Below, in pieces: positions 36,586 through 51,551 of a stretch of 64,000 nucleotides of DNA. Where the stretch lies: assembly GCA_013365365.1 (NCBI GenBank), contig JABVXU010000075.1, positions 112,915-176,914 on the forward strand, in the 5' to 3' direction. This DNA comes from Cruorifilaria tuberocauda (Eukaryota > Nematoda > Chromadorea > Rhabditida > Onchocercidae). Numbering within the stretch: the first letter of the stretch is position 1; each line of letters begins with the position of its first letter. The translations under genes and the position numbers were made by a program. Under the pieces are notes generated by a model that worked only from the letters and a program-made list of their open reading frames with translations, did not search any database and was not told the DNA's origin.

Positions 36586-38045
36586 GTAAGATTGATGGCT
36601 TTTAGTAATGGTTAACGGTTCACTAGCTCCGTAAATGTGGATGCGGTAAAGTTATGTTACTCTGATTGCGCAATGTCATATAGTGAGCATTTGGTGGTGC
36701 ACGAGGTGACAGTTGATAGCTTAGCCGCGTCTTTCGTGTTAAACAAAGGCTAAACACCGCAACCATATGTCATCCGCAAACTGGCTACTATCAACATCTT
36801 GGATTGTGTGCCTTATTCGGATGATTCCGACCTCATGATCATTTGTAAATTCCCAATGTTAAATAAATTTTGAAGTTCAACTGAAGGAGTTCTGTATCTT
36901 ATTGAGCATCCTGTGAATCATTCCATTCCTTTATTCTGAAAAAGTAGTCTGACCATTTTGCGATGATGTTTAGCTATGAATCAAATGATTGATACTGAGC
37001 ATAATTTCTCATTGAAATAAAATGATGATATGATGAGTTTGAGGTTTACTTCCTCAAGAATTTAAATTTTAGTTCAAAAGATGATAGTTCAAGAGATTTT
37101 AGTTCAAGAGTGAACGATGTGAGGAAATATAAAAGATTATTATGTTGATCATTGCTGAATTCACGTATTATTTTTATCAATTAACCACTTCTTTGCTGAA
37201 ATTAAAAGCCAAAAAAAAATTGCTGTTAGCCATTTCCATCAATTACGACCTGAGGGTCCATATTGACATGTAAAATTAAGTAGAAATTTGAGCAGTTTAA
37301 GTCATCTGTTTGGTGAACTCATTGACCTCTTCTTTTCTTTTTCTCTGTGGAGAGCAGCAATAGGAATTTGGATTGGAGCAAGGATGTTTATAATTTGGAA
37401 ATCAAGTTGATGATTGCCTGGCCAACAGATGAAGTAATTTGTTTATTCTTCCAATGAACAACATAATTCATACAGTAATCAAATCCTATTATTGTTTCTT
37501 TATTTCGTGATTTTATTTATGAAATTTACTAAATTATTTTAAAAAAATCAAAAAATATGATGGCAATGAGAAGTCATGAATTGTATGCCGTATCTTGTAC
37601 TGCAACTTTAAATTGTCTAGCAGAAATTTTTCAGAATTATTTGAAACGAATAAGTTTTGCATTTTGCAATGACTGAGTATTCCAAATTTTGAAACGATTT
37701 TAAATTCTATTTTCTTCTACCTCGAATTTTTATAATATTATCTGAAACTTAAAAATATCTTAAACATTTAAAGGGATTTTAGAAGAATAGCTAGGAATGG
37801 ATTTTACGATAATTTTAGTTCTCGAAAGGATTGTCAATGTACGGAAATGCAAGAGTGAAAAAATCAAGTTGAAATTAAAGACAGAAAAAGAATTAAAACT
37901 GAAATTTGATCTAAATTTCTTGGACAGATCTTGAACAGAAAAAGAACTTTAGAAAAATGAACATAAGGGCATTATTAGCGAATAGATTGAAATGAAGATG
38001 AGGAGGAGTAGTTGAAGCTACCGTACCCTGGAAGACGCTTCAAAG

Positions 38046-38309
38046 TAATCCACAGGGGTAATTTGACCAAAATGAAAAGGCCCAACCCCTAGTTCAGTTT
38101 GTTTGCATATGTATAAGAGAGTATGGATTGGTGGGATCATTCTAGTGATCTAGTTCATTGTTAGGGCTAATCCGCAGGATTCAGAAGGACGTGAAACGCA
38201 GTTGTTACGTTTATAGATTCCTTTGCAGCAACTAAATGTATTGCAAGAGAAGTAAATTAGGGAGAATTTGTTGCCAACACTAATTCTTACGTATTTTAAA
38301 ATGTAATCC
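38046..38309 (+). promoter_or_regulatory. Cluster of TAATCC (Pitx/Bicoid-class) sites upstream of unc-30
   Basis: TAATCC occurs at 38046-38051, 38168-38173 and 38304-38309, all within 300 bp of the unc-30 start codon. The middle site is followed after GCA by GGATT, an almost palindromic pair (AATCC-GCA-GGATT). TAATCC is the known target of K50 homeodomains including UNC-30/Pitx, so direct autoregulation is the simple inference. The third copy overlaps a splice acceptor, so it may be coincidental. Confidence 0.5.
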
Positions 38310-38338
38310 AGGAACACCCCGACAACTTCCCTCTGGTC

Positions 38339-42014
<3,676 letters not shown>

Positions 42015-45000
42015 ATATACAGTTAAGAATTTACGCGTAGCACGCAGAAAGCAACACATTGACCTTTCAGTAAGTACTGTGATAATGGTGAGCTAGGAAA
42101 TCATTCATTTTCTATTTTCGAGCATTTCATTTCTTAGTTTTCTAGAAAGATGAGGAAAATGCACATAGAATATGTTGCATTACATGCATTTTGCTTTGAT
42201 TGTACGGATTATTACTTCCTCTTTTTAAAATTTTTTTTGGAATTCTCTTTAAAATGGTTGAATTTTATTTTCTATAAATCACAGTAATAAGTTCTTATAA
42301 TTTTCAAGTGTATGAGAATATCTCACAAAATAATTTCATCAAAACCCATAATTATATGTCTTAATAATAAATTTACTTCATTATTTACAATTTTTAAATG
42401 ATTTCTTCACCTCCACTTTTGTTCATCCCGAAAATATGAAAAATCTTGTTATTCTCATTGCAATTAGGTACCCTGAATCGATATAGTTTTTTAAATTTAT
42501 CACTCTTTATCACTATTAAATCATTTATTTTTACGTTGCTTTAGAATTAAAATGTAATCTCTTATTATTGTGTGATTTTATAATTCTTTTCTGGGCAAAA
42601 TACTTTGTTTCATATAAGATAGTTGCAAGCATCTCCATGTTCCTATAATTAGTTTTTTAATCGTTGTTCAAACTGATTTAAAAGGATGAAATGCAGCATG
42701 TAAGAGAAGCTCGAAAATCAATACTTATTAACAGTAAGGAAGAAAATATGTAAACTAAAAAATGAAACGCTTCTCGTAATTGTTTGCAACAAAGTTGAGC
42801 TATGTCCTTGCACCAAACGAAATCTGTTTTAAATCAGGAATTGTAAAAATTAATTGTACTTCATATTGCAAATTTCCTGACATTTTAATATTTTTTTTTT
42901 CATTCATTAATTATTCCCATTGAACAACATATTACGGATCAAATAAAAAAGCGTTACTCTTTAATTGTTGTTTGTTTCAGTTATTAATTCCAATTTTTCA
43001 TGCAAATACTTTACACACTATTTTGTTAATTTTATTTCATACAACTTCGTCACATTGAATAACGACCAGTTTTGTTGTGCCATAATAATTTGCAAGTGAT
43101 GTAGGAAAACTATAAGATAACGAAATTTATTGAAAAAACTGAATGTTTTAGTTTATTCTACAATTTGTATTCGAATACATAAAAATTAATACAACTCATA
43201 GGCTTAAATATAAATTAATAATTAGTAATGCACAAAAAGTACTATATCAAGAATTTTTTATTGACTAATTAGTCAACTGGAAAGTAACACTTTTTGCCAT
43301 ATTACGATATGCTCTACTACCATGACGGTAAAGTGAGTGCAGTTTGTTCAGGTTCCCTCAATAATTATTACATATAATAGTTTGGAGGTTTTTCAAATCT
43401 GATTAGTTTCACGATTTTTTGCTTCATTAAATCAACATAAAGAAGGAAGCAAAAAACTTTACAACAGTATGATTTGAGCAGAATTTTTCTTTCAAATTAT
43501 AATGAACTCTGCGTGACATTTTATTTATAGAGTTTTTAAATTTTAATCGATGTTTTAATCGATACTGCAGTTGTCTATCAACAATCGTAAACTTAATCCT
43601 AAATCGAATAATTTACCTTAGATTCAGAAATTAGCTCGTTTATAAGAGCATAGTGCTATTTTTAGCTCAATTCCTGTGGCAAATTTCAATGTGAAATGAA
43701 TAAGCTGATTTATGGCTGCATATGCTCGCAAAAAGACTTATTTGGGTAAAGCTAGCTGACGTGTGTTCTTCTTTACTATTTGCAAAGTACATTAAACTTC
43801 AAGCATCTTAATGCCCGTCGCTCATTTCCAATAAACGTCTTTCATTGCTGCTTTCTCTTGCATCAGAAATTCTTGTTTTCTTTAAAAAAAAATCCAAAGG
43901 TCTATTTTATGAATTTGCTCTTCGGTATTAGTGAAATAGCTGCACTTTAAACAAATTTCATCAAAGTGGTAGAATACAAATATTTTACTTGATACAAATT
44001 TTATAGGTCACCAAAATTCTTCACACAGTTTGTAATCGCTTAATGAATTTTTCTTGTATATCTTAAAAAATTCAGCTACATTTACGCTAACCGCTTGCTT
44101 TTGTATTACCTAAAATTTTCCAATCTTAAATCAGTAATTAAATTTCACCACTATGTATTTTTAATTCATTAAATCTAAAACTTCTACTGCAGTTCATTGC
44201 TCTTAGGGCAATAATTGAAGTAAACATAAGACTTTTGCCAAGTGCAATTATAGCGCGATTGCTATTGTTTTCATAGGATAAATAGTTATTGCAATAAAAT
44301 TACATGAAAATTTTTGGAATGAAAAGAGAGTGATCACTCTTGTCTCTTCTATCATTTAATCGATACAATTTTTTTGATGATAAATCTGAATGAGTGGTAT
44401 GGCACTAAATATGTATTTAGAATTGGCATTATTTGAAGAAAATTTCGACAAACCTCAAAAAAATTCCCATATGGAATAATGCATCAAAGATCGGCGGCAA
44501 TTTTTCGCTTTTCTAATATTCACTGATGTATGCATAAAATATATGCTTGTCAAACTGAGTAATTACGATGTCTTTTTCTTTATGATTATAAGTTTCAACC
44601 AGGACGTGTAACTGATTGAAAGGATAAGTCTTTAACCATTGGCAGAAATCAAAAATATCTTGAAAATTTCTAATATTAAGTAGGAGGAATCAATGAAAAC
44701 TTTCTGAATGAAGATCACACACGTAACAAGGTTTTTAGGAAAGAATTTTAAAGCAAAAAAGTTGACAAGTTAATAACTCTGTAATTTTCCCCTGCTTATT
44801 TATGACTTAAATTAAAATATAGAAGTTTTGTAAGATATCGTTATATCGGCATAATGTTTAACTTTGAAATTTCACAAATTGACATCCATACAAATGACCT
44901 TTCCATCTATAATTTCAGGAGAATTTTAGGAAATATTTCACGAATCATTTAAGGGGTGCAATGATGAAGATATATGCCTAAATGAAAAAAGTTGCATACA

Positions 45001-46563
45001 GAAATGTGCAGGTGAGACGACGATTGAATTGAATAACATTTGAAGGCTATGTATAGAAATTGTTTAGAAAATAAGATGCTAAGGAAAGAAAATAAGCTTC
45101 ATGCCTTCTTCATTAATTTAATTGGGAAAACGATATCATACAATTATATCTCTATTCCAATTGTTGCAGAATAGGTTCCCAATACAAAACGATTGGCTTG
45201 GTTAAATGAAAAATAAAATCTTCATTTTTTTGAGCAACAAAATACGAAATCCGAACAGTCATATGCAGAAGGGTTAGCTTCACCTCTGAGATTTAGGTAA
45301 CGTTGTAGACAGTCATTCAGTGGAGATTTCTCAGTAAATCTATTGGAAAAATAATGTACTCGACACTATCGCACAATAAACCGTTTGCGCATATAGCTTG
45401 CGAATGATGGCTTCATGCAAGGCTGGATGATTTGCGCACTAAGAGTGTCTTCAATCATGTTTGTTCTATTTATAAATTATTTGGATTAAAAAAACTTGTT
45501 TCCTACAGTTTACCATTTCATATGAAATTTTGATTCATTCAACTTTTCCACATACATTTGATACTTTTTTTATTCTTTTAATTCTGCTTGATCAAAAAAA
45601 AATGAGATTGTGAGAAATAATCATAGATAATGGCATAATTTTCTTCTACAGTGAATGTGTAATTAGAAAGCAAATCAGGTTTGTCTTATTCTTCTGGATA
45701 ATTTATGCAGAGAAAATCATTTCAGCGGTAAATGAAAATGTTCGAGAAATAGGGTTAATGACAAATTTAACGGTGCGTTATATAAACCTACTGATTCGTT
45801 CTGGGGTGCGACCCTTCCGAACCAGATGAAAGGCAATTAAGCACACCGCTCATGTTAGCTTGTCTGATGAGAAACGATACCGTTGCACACCATTTGATCT
45901 TAGTTTGATCACTTTAGTTTATTTTCTTCTGTTACAAAAAAAAGAAATTCAATGAAACAGTTCATTTTATGGAATTGGAGTTAATTTTATTCAATTATGA
46001 TCAATATTGGGAAATGTATTCCGTGAAAATCCATTTATGAGAAAATATTACTTCATTAACTTCCACTGTTCATTATGCAGTATGTATGCAGGAATATACT
46101 GCTAATCATCTTTGTTAAACTTTCTGGTAGAGGAGCTGTCAGGCGATGGTGTATTGAAGCATTTCGTACCAAAAATTTGATGAGTTACACTGCAGAGAGC
46201 TTAGCTCGGAAAAATGAACGATAAATGTCTTCTATGTAGTCTTTTCACTTTAATTCTTTGATTTCATTTCTTTTTATCGATCCTTTTGAAAATGAAAATA
46301 TTGTGAGATTGCCTCCCTAAAAGACTGTTATTTGTTTAGGAAAATATGAATCATCTTCCCTTATATGAAAGACTGAAAAATTCAGGTTGACTTTGCAAGA
46401 AATATGCAAGTATCTTGGAATTCGAAAAAGCTAAAATACTCTTACAGTTGTACAAAAGTGGCAAAAAAGCTAATTGAGAATTTAAAGAATCTTGAAGTTA
46501 TCATACAAGGAAACTGAATACAAATTTATCGCTCGGCAATCCATTATGTATATACTTTTCAGG
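42015..46563. other. Gene-poor region downstream of unc-30
   Basis: 4.5 kb of AT-rich sequence without a defensible exon. It starts with the unc-30 3' UTR. A somewhat GC-richer patch at about 45.79-45.90 kb has no ORF or tRNA fold that I can recognise. Confidence 0.45.
42366..42371 (+). promoter_or_regulatory. Possible polyadenylation signal of unc-30
   Basis: AATAAA about 350 bases after the unc-30 stop. In such AT-rich sequence the hexamer is common, so the assignment is tentative. Confidence 0.3.
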
Positions 46564-46959
46564 ATGTCGAAGAAAGGACGTTTACGTTTGGTGAAAAGAT
46601 TGAGTTATCAAGTCTCCTCAAATTTTATGTTTGCACCATCATTTAATAATTGGAATACATATAGTAGCATTTATAAGGTAGACTTCTTGCTGATTATGTG
46701 AAAGTTGAGATTTAAAATGATATAGAATTATTTGATAATTTTCCATGCAATATGTGCGCTTGCTGGTATTTAGACAACACACTTCGATTTCATGAAACAA
46801 ATGACAATAACCCTTTGACAGCAGTGGTGGAAATTACATTTCTAATTGCAGGTTAAGCAGAAGTTTTTGTTGCATGCACGAAGATGTATGGAAACTTTGC
46901 AGCACGGTACTTTGCCACCAGCCAAAAATTCAAAATCATCATTACCGTTTAGATGTTAG
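46564..46959 (+). CDS. Tentative two-exon small protein, unknown
   Basis: Exon 1, 46564-46677, starts with an ATG two bases after TACTTTTCAG, a good trans-splice-like acceptor, and encodes 38 residues beginning MSKKGRLRLVKRLSYQ. It ends at AAG|GTAGAC. Exon 2, 46852-46959, follows TAATTGCAG in phase 0 and adds 35 residues, including VKQKFLLHARRCMETLQHG and TLPPAKNSKSS, then TAG. The 73-residue product is basic, with no signal peptide or membrane segment. I do not recognise it. A GTTAGT donor overlapping the stop could extend it, but no in-phase next exon was found. It could be part of a larger gene or chance. Confidence 0.35.
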
Positions 46960-47087
46960 TATTTGCGGAAATATTTAAATCATCTATATCGGTAACAATG
47001 CAATTTCGAAGCTATATTTTAAACTTTAATATTTTGTTCTTAAGAAGGATAGAGACAACAAAACAATTTGTTAGCTTAATACAATAA

Positions 47088-47916
47088 ATGAAACAGCAAT
47101 ATTTTTATGAAGTTTGGAAGGATATTAATCCAGAGCTGTTTAATGAATGGTCAGTAAGATGCTGAATTTTTGTACAGTCAACTAACAACAAATGCATGAA
47201 TGATTGATTTCTCAATGGAATTTGCTAGAATTATATTCTAAAATTTCAAATTTTTACAAGTGAGTATACTTTGTAGTTTAATTGTTTTACCGGAACTGTC
47301 CGTTGCACGTTAAAAACAACTATCAGTCATGTAAGATAAGTTAAAGAAGGTTGAATAAAATTAAAAAGCAAAGCAATTAAAAACTAAAAAGATTAAAAGA
47401 ACAGAAAATTTTTTGACCGTTTGATTGTTCATTTTTTAATCGTTAGGTACAGTTCATCGTTCCCATCTCTGTTTTAGTCGTGGATATTATGATGTCAATT
47501 TGTTATGAAGTGTGTTACAAAACTTTTTCCAATCGCAAAGTGTATCTCACTCTTAGAAAAAAAACTTCTGAAATTTCATTTTGAAGGTGCTTAAGTGAGG
47601 AAAAATATTTCAGAACATAAACAAAAAGATTTCCAATCTAAGACCAATCCAACAACATATAATGGCAATGGAAATGAATATCAACTTACCGCCCTTATCA
47701 CAATCGTTTGTAAATGCATCAACAGCATTATCAGTTAAGCGAGGAAAACTGTTTCAGGGTAAATAGACTTTCATTGAAAATTGTATCAGTCAAGATGTAG
47801 AAAATTGATGAAGGCAAACATCAGTATTAAAACTCCTCATGATCCGCTTCCAATTGAGAATTATCTAAATTTTCTTTCCAGATTTGAAGTTCCACTGCTA
47901 TATTCAAACAGTTTGA
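47088..47916 (+). CDS. Tentative three-exon small protein, unknown
   Basis: Exon 1, 47088-47153, starts MKQQYFYEVWKDINPELF and ends at TCA|GTAAGA. Exon 2, 47614-47758, follows AATATTTCAG in phase 0 and encodes SNLRPIQQHI, MAMEMNINLPPLSQSFVNAS and ALSVKRGKLFQ. Exon 3, 47882-47916, after TTTCTTTCCAG, adds DLKFHCYIQTV and TGA. Total 81 residues. Exon 3 is also open, and looks more protein-like, in another frame (FEVPLLYSNSLMKELSSERK), but the phase does not fit. An in-frame TAA immediately precedes the first ATG. Function unknown. It may belong with the segment at 46564-46959, but no phase-consistent join was found. Confidence 0.33.
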
Positions 47917-48612
47917 TGAAAGAACTATCATCTGAAAGAAAATTAATTCCATTCATATAATTTATTCTGTACTTTGAAACTACCACCCCATCTTTGGCAT
48001 GTTCAGTTACCTGCAAATTTTTGGTTCGATACTTACCGAAAAAATTGTTATGCTTGCAGCAATAAATAGTAAACGGTTATTCAATTACAGTAATTTACCA
48101 GTTCGTAAAACATATACGACATATTAATGGATCTATTTGCAAATAGTTCCAATAATATTTTAATTATCAATAAAAAATACGCTACAATATCAGTAAATGT
48201 AGTAAATTTTGCCTGTCAAGAGTTAATAAATTATACAGCATATACAATAATTAGTTGAAGTCAATAAAAATTATTTAATATGAATTTCACAACAGTCCTG
48301 CATTTTTAATCCCTGACAAGTTTAAATAAGTCGTTTAACGGGAAAAATTTTATCCTGAACATATATGATATTTCGCAACATCGAATTACTGCAACGAAAT
48401 TCCATAGACTATGCATTCATGAAAGACTTTTAGGTAGATTCATTAAAATATTTTGATAATCAGAAATCATGCTTGTCACTTCTGAAACTTAGCCATATTC
48501 TTTTTATGAAATAAGCTATAATTTTATAATAAGCAGAATTATGGATTTCCTTAAGTTTCGAAGTAAAATTAAATGCATCGAAATCATTTAATAAATGATT
48601 GAAAGAAAAGAA
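47917..48612. other. Convergent intergenic stretch
   Basis: About 0.7 kb of very AT-rich sequence between the tentative plus-strand gene and the end of the minus-strand orphan. I see nothing further in it. Confidence 0.4.
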
Positions 48613-50776
48613 CTACACGGTAGTTTCAGGAGTTGAGGCTAATTTATATTTTCTATAAATAAGTGTCACATCATTACTTTCTTCACTTCCTTCTTCAGGT
48701 CGTACATGAGACAAGGAACGACTTTTGTTCTCTTTTTTCAATGAAAGTTCCGTTGCCAAATTTCCAACACTATGTGAGACACCTGCCGAGTATCGCTTAG
48801 TTTGTATTTCATAGTTCTTTCGCTTCAATCATTTCACATATTTAAAATTTAAATTTTCTAAAATCTGTATGGAACTGAGGAACTGAGTTTTGTAGTACAA
48901 AAAATATAAAATCCACTAATACACTTTATTCTGAATCTGTTTCACAATTTTTATATTACGATATCAGTCATCCTTCTAAGTGTATGAAAATTAATATATG
49001 AATATGAAGAGTGAAATTTTCAAACGCTTTACCTGCACCGGTACTGGGATCTTTGTTTCCAAAATAACTTGTTTACTGCGCGTATCGGTAATCTGCGATG
49101 TTTTTAGTACATCCATTTCTTTCGCGTATTTGACAAGTTCGTCTGAAAAAATATTTAAAAATCGTTGCAGCTTTATACTAGGCAAGAATTTCCAACTCAA
49201 ATTCATAACAAATATTAGTTTGAAAATTAAATTCAAATTATTGCTAGTGCACTTCAAACATTTGCTCCTGTTGCGGAAAATAAACCAATCGTTTTAATAT
49301 TCCTGAACGACGAAAAAGTTATTAAATTTCTCACAGAGGTGAGGGAAATAAAATCTTACTGGGCAATGAGCCAATTCTCTAGTTAAAATTTAAAAGGCAT
49401 TCAGTTTGTGTAAATACATGAAAAGCCTTCCTTTGTGAGTCCGAGGAAACCGAAAAGGGTGGCATTCTGGAAAACAACAAGAACGCCGGAATAACTGCAA
49501 ATGAATTACGGCAATAAAATCATTTATATACAATTTTAATAGATCCGGAAAAGTTCGAGGACAGAGATGAAAAATTACTATATGATAACCAAAGCTTGTC
49601 ACAACCAAATATTTTTTAATAAAATTAATTTTAGTCACCACAATTTGTTATGATTTTGCAACTGGCAGTTCTTTAGCAGACATATGCATTTAGAATATAT
49701 CACGGCAAAAGAGTAACATTTTAGGTTAAGCAGAATTCTATGAAATTAAAGCATAACCTTTTTTGACACCAAGATAATCAATCCAGTCACTGCCTGCAGT
49801 AGGTATCTTATCCGAAGTTGAATTATGAAAATCAGAAGATTCCAATGACCGAAAATGTGCATGCTTGGATTGTTTTGACACCTATAGCAATGATCAAGTA
49901 GAAAATTTAGGACAATTAGAAGCTGCGTAAAAGTCTTCTGAATCCATGAAAGCTTCAAGAATCCCTATAATTCATCTGAATATTACTACTTAAACTGAAT
50001 AATCATTATTAAATCAATAATAAAAAAAAAATTATTTGAATATACCGTTGTTTCGTCATCAATTTCAACTGAACACTGTTTATTTTGTATTAAAAATGGC
50101 AGGGTTTTTTGTAAGGGTGACGTTGAACGAGCAATAAAAACAAGTTTTTCAGTTAATGAACATTCAGGCTGAGAATCTGAGGAATACCAAATTGGGCCTG
50201 ACTCCAAAACAAGTAGCTGCTTCTCATCCTGTAAAAATGAGAACTGGAAAAAAATTTTCGAAATGATTTAAAGATTACTTAGTACTTGAAGAAAACAAAA
50301 TCATCGCTGAAAAATATATTTCAAGTATGAACAATAAATTTTTTGAGGGATCAAACCATTATATAAAACTTTTACAGCGTGTCACCTTAAATTCTGCCAA
50401 ATGCAGACTACTCAATGAAAAATGATTTTTATTTCTTCCCGCTTCTGAGGCAAGAATATTGAAGTTTTATTTTAAACTACAACGTCGATTATGGAACTTA
50501 ATATCAATCAAAAGAATGAAATGTATATATATCAAATTCCAATTTTAAAATGAAACTTAAATCAACCATTCAAAACTTCACAAAAAACTTATAAACAACC
50601 CCTGGAGAACGATCACAAAGTTCCTTGTAATTATCTTCTTCTTTGATCATAATCGTCTGATTTAGGGGCAAAAAACGAAGTTTCGGATATTTTAAAGAGT
50701 TCCCAAAGGAAGCAGTGTTACTGCTTGCTGATATAGTTGATGTACTCGCTGATTTGCATATATTTTGCAGCTTCAT
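48613..50776 (-). CDS. Five-exon gene of unknown function
   Basis: Exons 50776-50600, 50228-50046, 49881-49758, 49142-49033 and about 48822-48613 join in phase to 267 residues. The ATG lies four bases after GCTTTTAG, a trans-splice-like acceptor. Sequence in order: Ser/Thr-rich SASTSTISASSNTASFGNSL; LRFLPLNQTIMIKEEDNYKE; DEKQLLVLESGPIWYSS; LTEKLVFIARSTSPLQKTLP; an exon including KIPTAGSDWIDYLGVKK; DELVKYAKEMDVLKTSQITD; VILETKIPVPVQ; and a polar tail SLKKENKSRSLSHVRPEEGS ending STPETTV. No signal peptide, membrane segment or domain is recognised. Exon 3 was found only by phase: it is the one segment linking the phase-0 donor at 50046 to the phase-1 acceptor at 49142. The acceptor of the last exon is weak and could be one of several AGs in the same frame. 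It lies downstream of NMNAT on the same strand, 0.78 kb away. Confidence 0.65.
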
Positions 50777-51551
50777 TCGCCTAAAAGCTTCATTCCGTAC
50801 AAATCACAACCATGAAAACGAATTCGAACAAGTAAAAAAACGCTTATAAACTGGTAAATTTCTTGCAACTTCTAAATAGCAAAAGCTAAAAAATAATAAC
50901 TTCGAAATTTATTTCCACAAACTAGAATAAAGAATTGAGTTTTTTTTGCATTTCAAATCCGAATCCAGTGCTAATCAGCTGTTTTCTTATTTAACAACAT
51001 CAAACTTCATTTACACTCATTTCCTACATTCCCTCTATTATTATTATTCCGATCTTTAGCAACACTCTGTACTGGCTATATTACTGATCAAAATCACATT
51101 TACAAACACTTAATACTGTAGCTTCAAGTATTGTTATTACTGCTCAACTTGCTTTTTTCAATTTTATTATTGTACTATTTCTTAATGTTGACGAGTTTTG
51201 AATACTACTTGGAATATTACTTTTTTAAGTAATGTGTCAACAGCTAATCATCCTCAGGGTATTGAACTTTATAAATTAATATTACAACACTGTCATTGCT
51301 TTCAATTTGCAAAATCGGCATACTCTGCATAATTTTCACTTCATAAGTGAATTTGAGCCTCAAAGTTTTAAAAGTTGGATTTCTCATGAAACTTTATTTT
51401 CAATAATTATAAGATAACGAATACAACAATATTATCCCTCACTCAACCCGCTTAATCTGATAAATGAATCGGATACTCGGTTCACATGCCCAAAATATAT
51501 ACGCCTCTATTCTATAATTCTATATTTCATTAGAGATTTAAGATTTAAGGT
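50777..51551. other. Gap between NMNAT and the orphan gene
   Basis: 775 bp of AT-rich sequence between two minus-strand genes. It should contain the NMNAT 3' UTR and perhaps the promoter of the downstream gene. A minus-strand AATAAA occurs near 51.39 kb. No exon seen. Confidence 0.45.
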
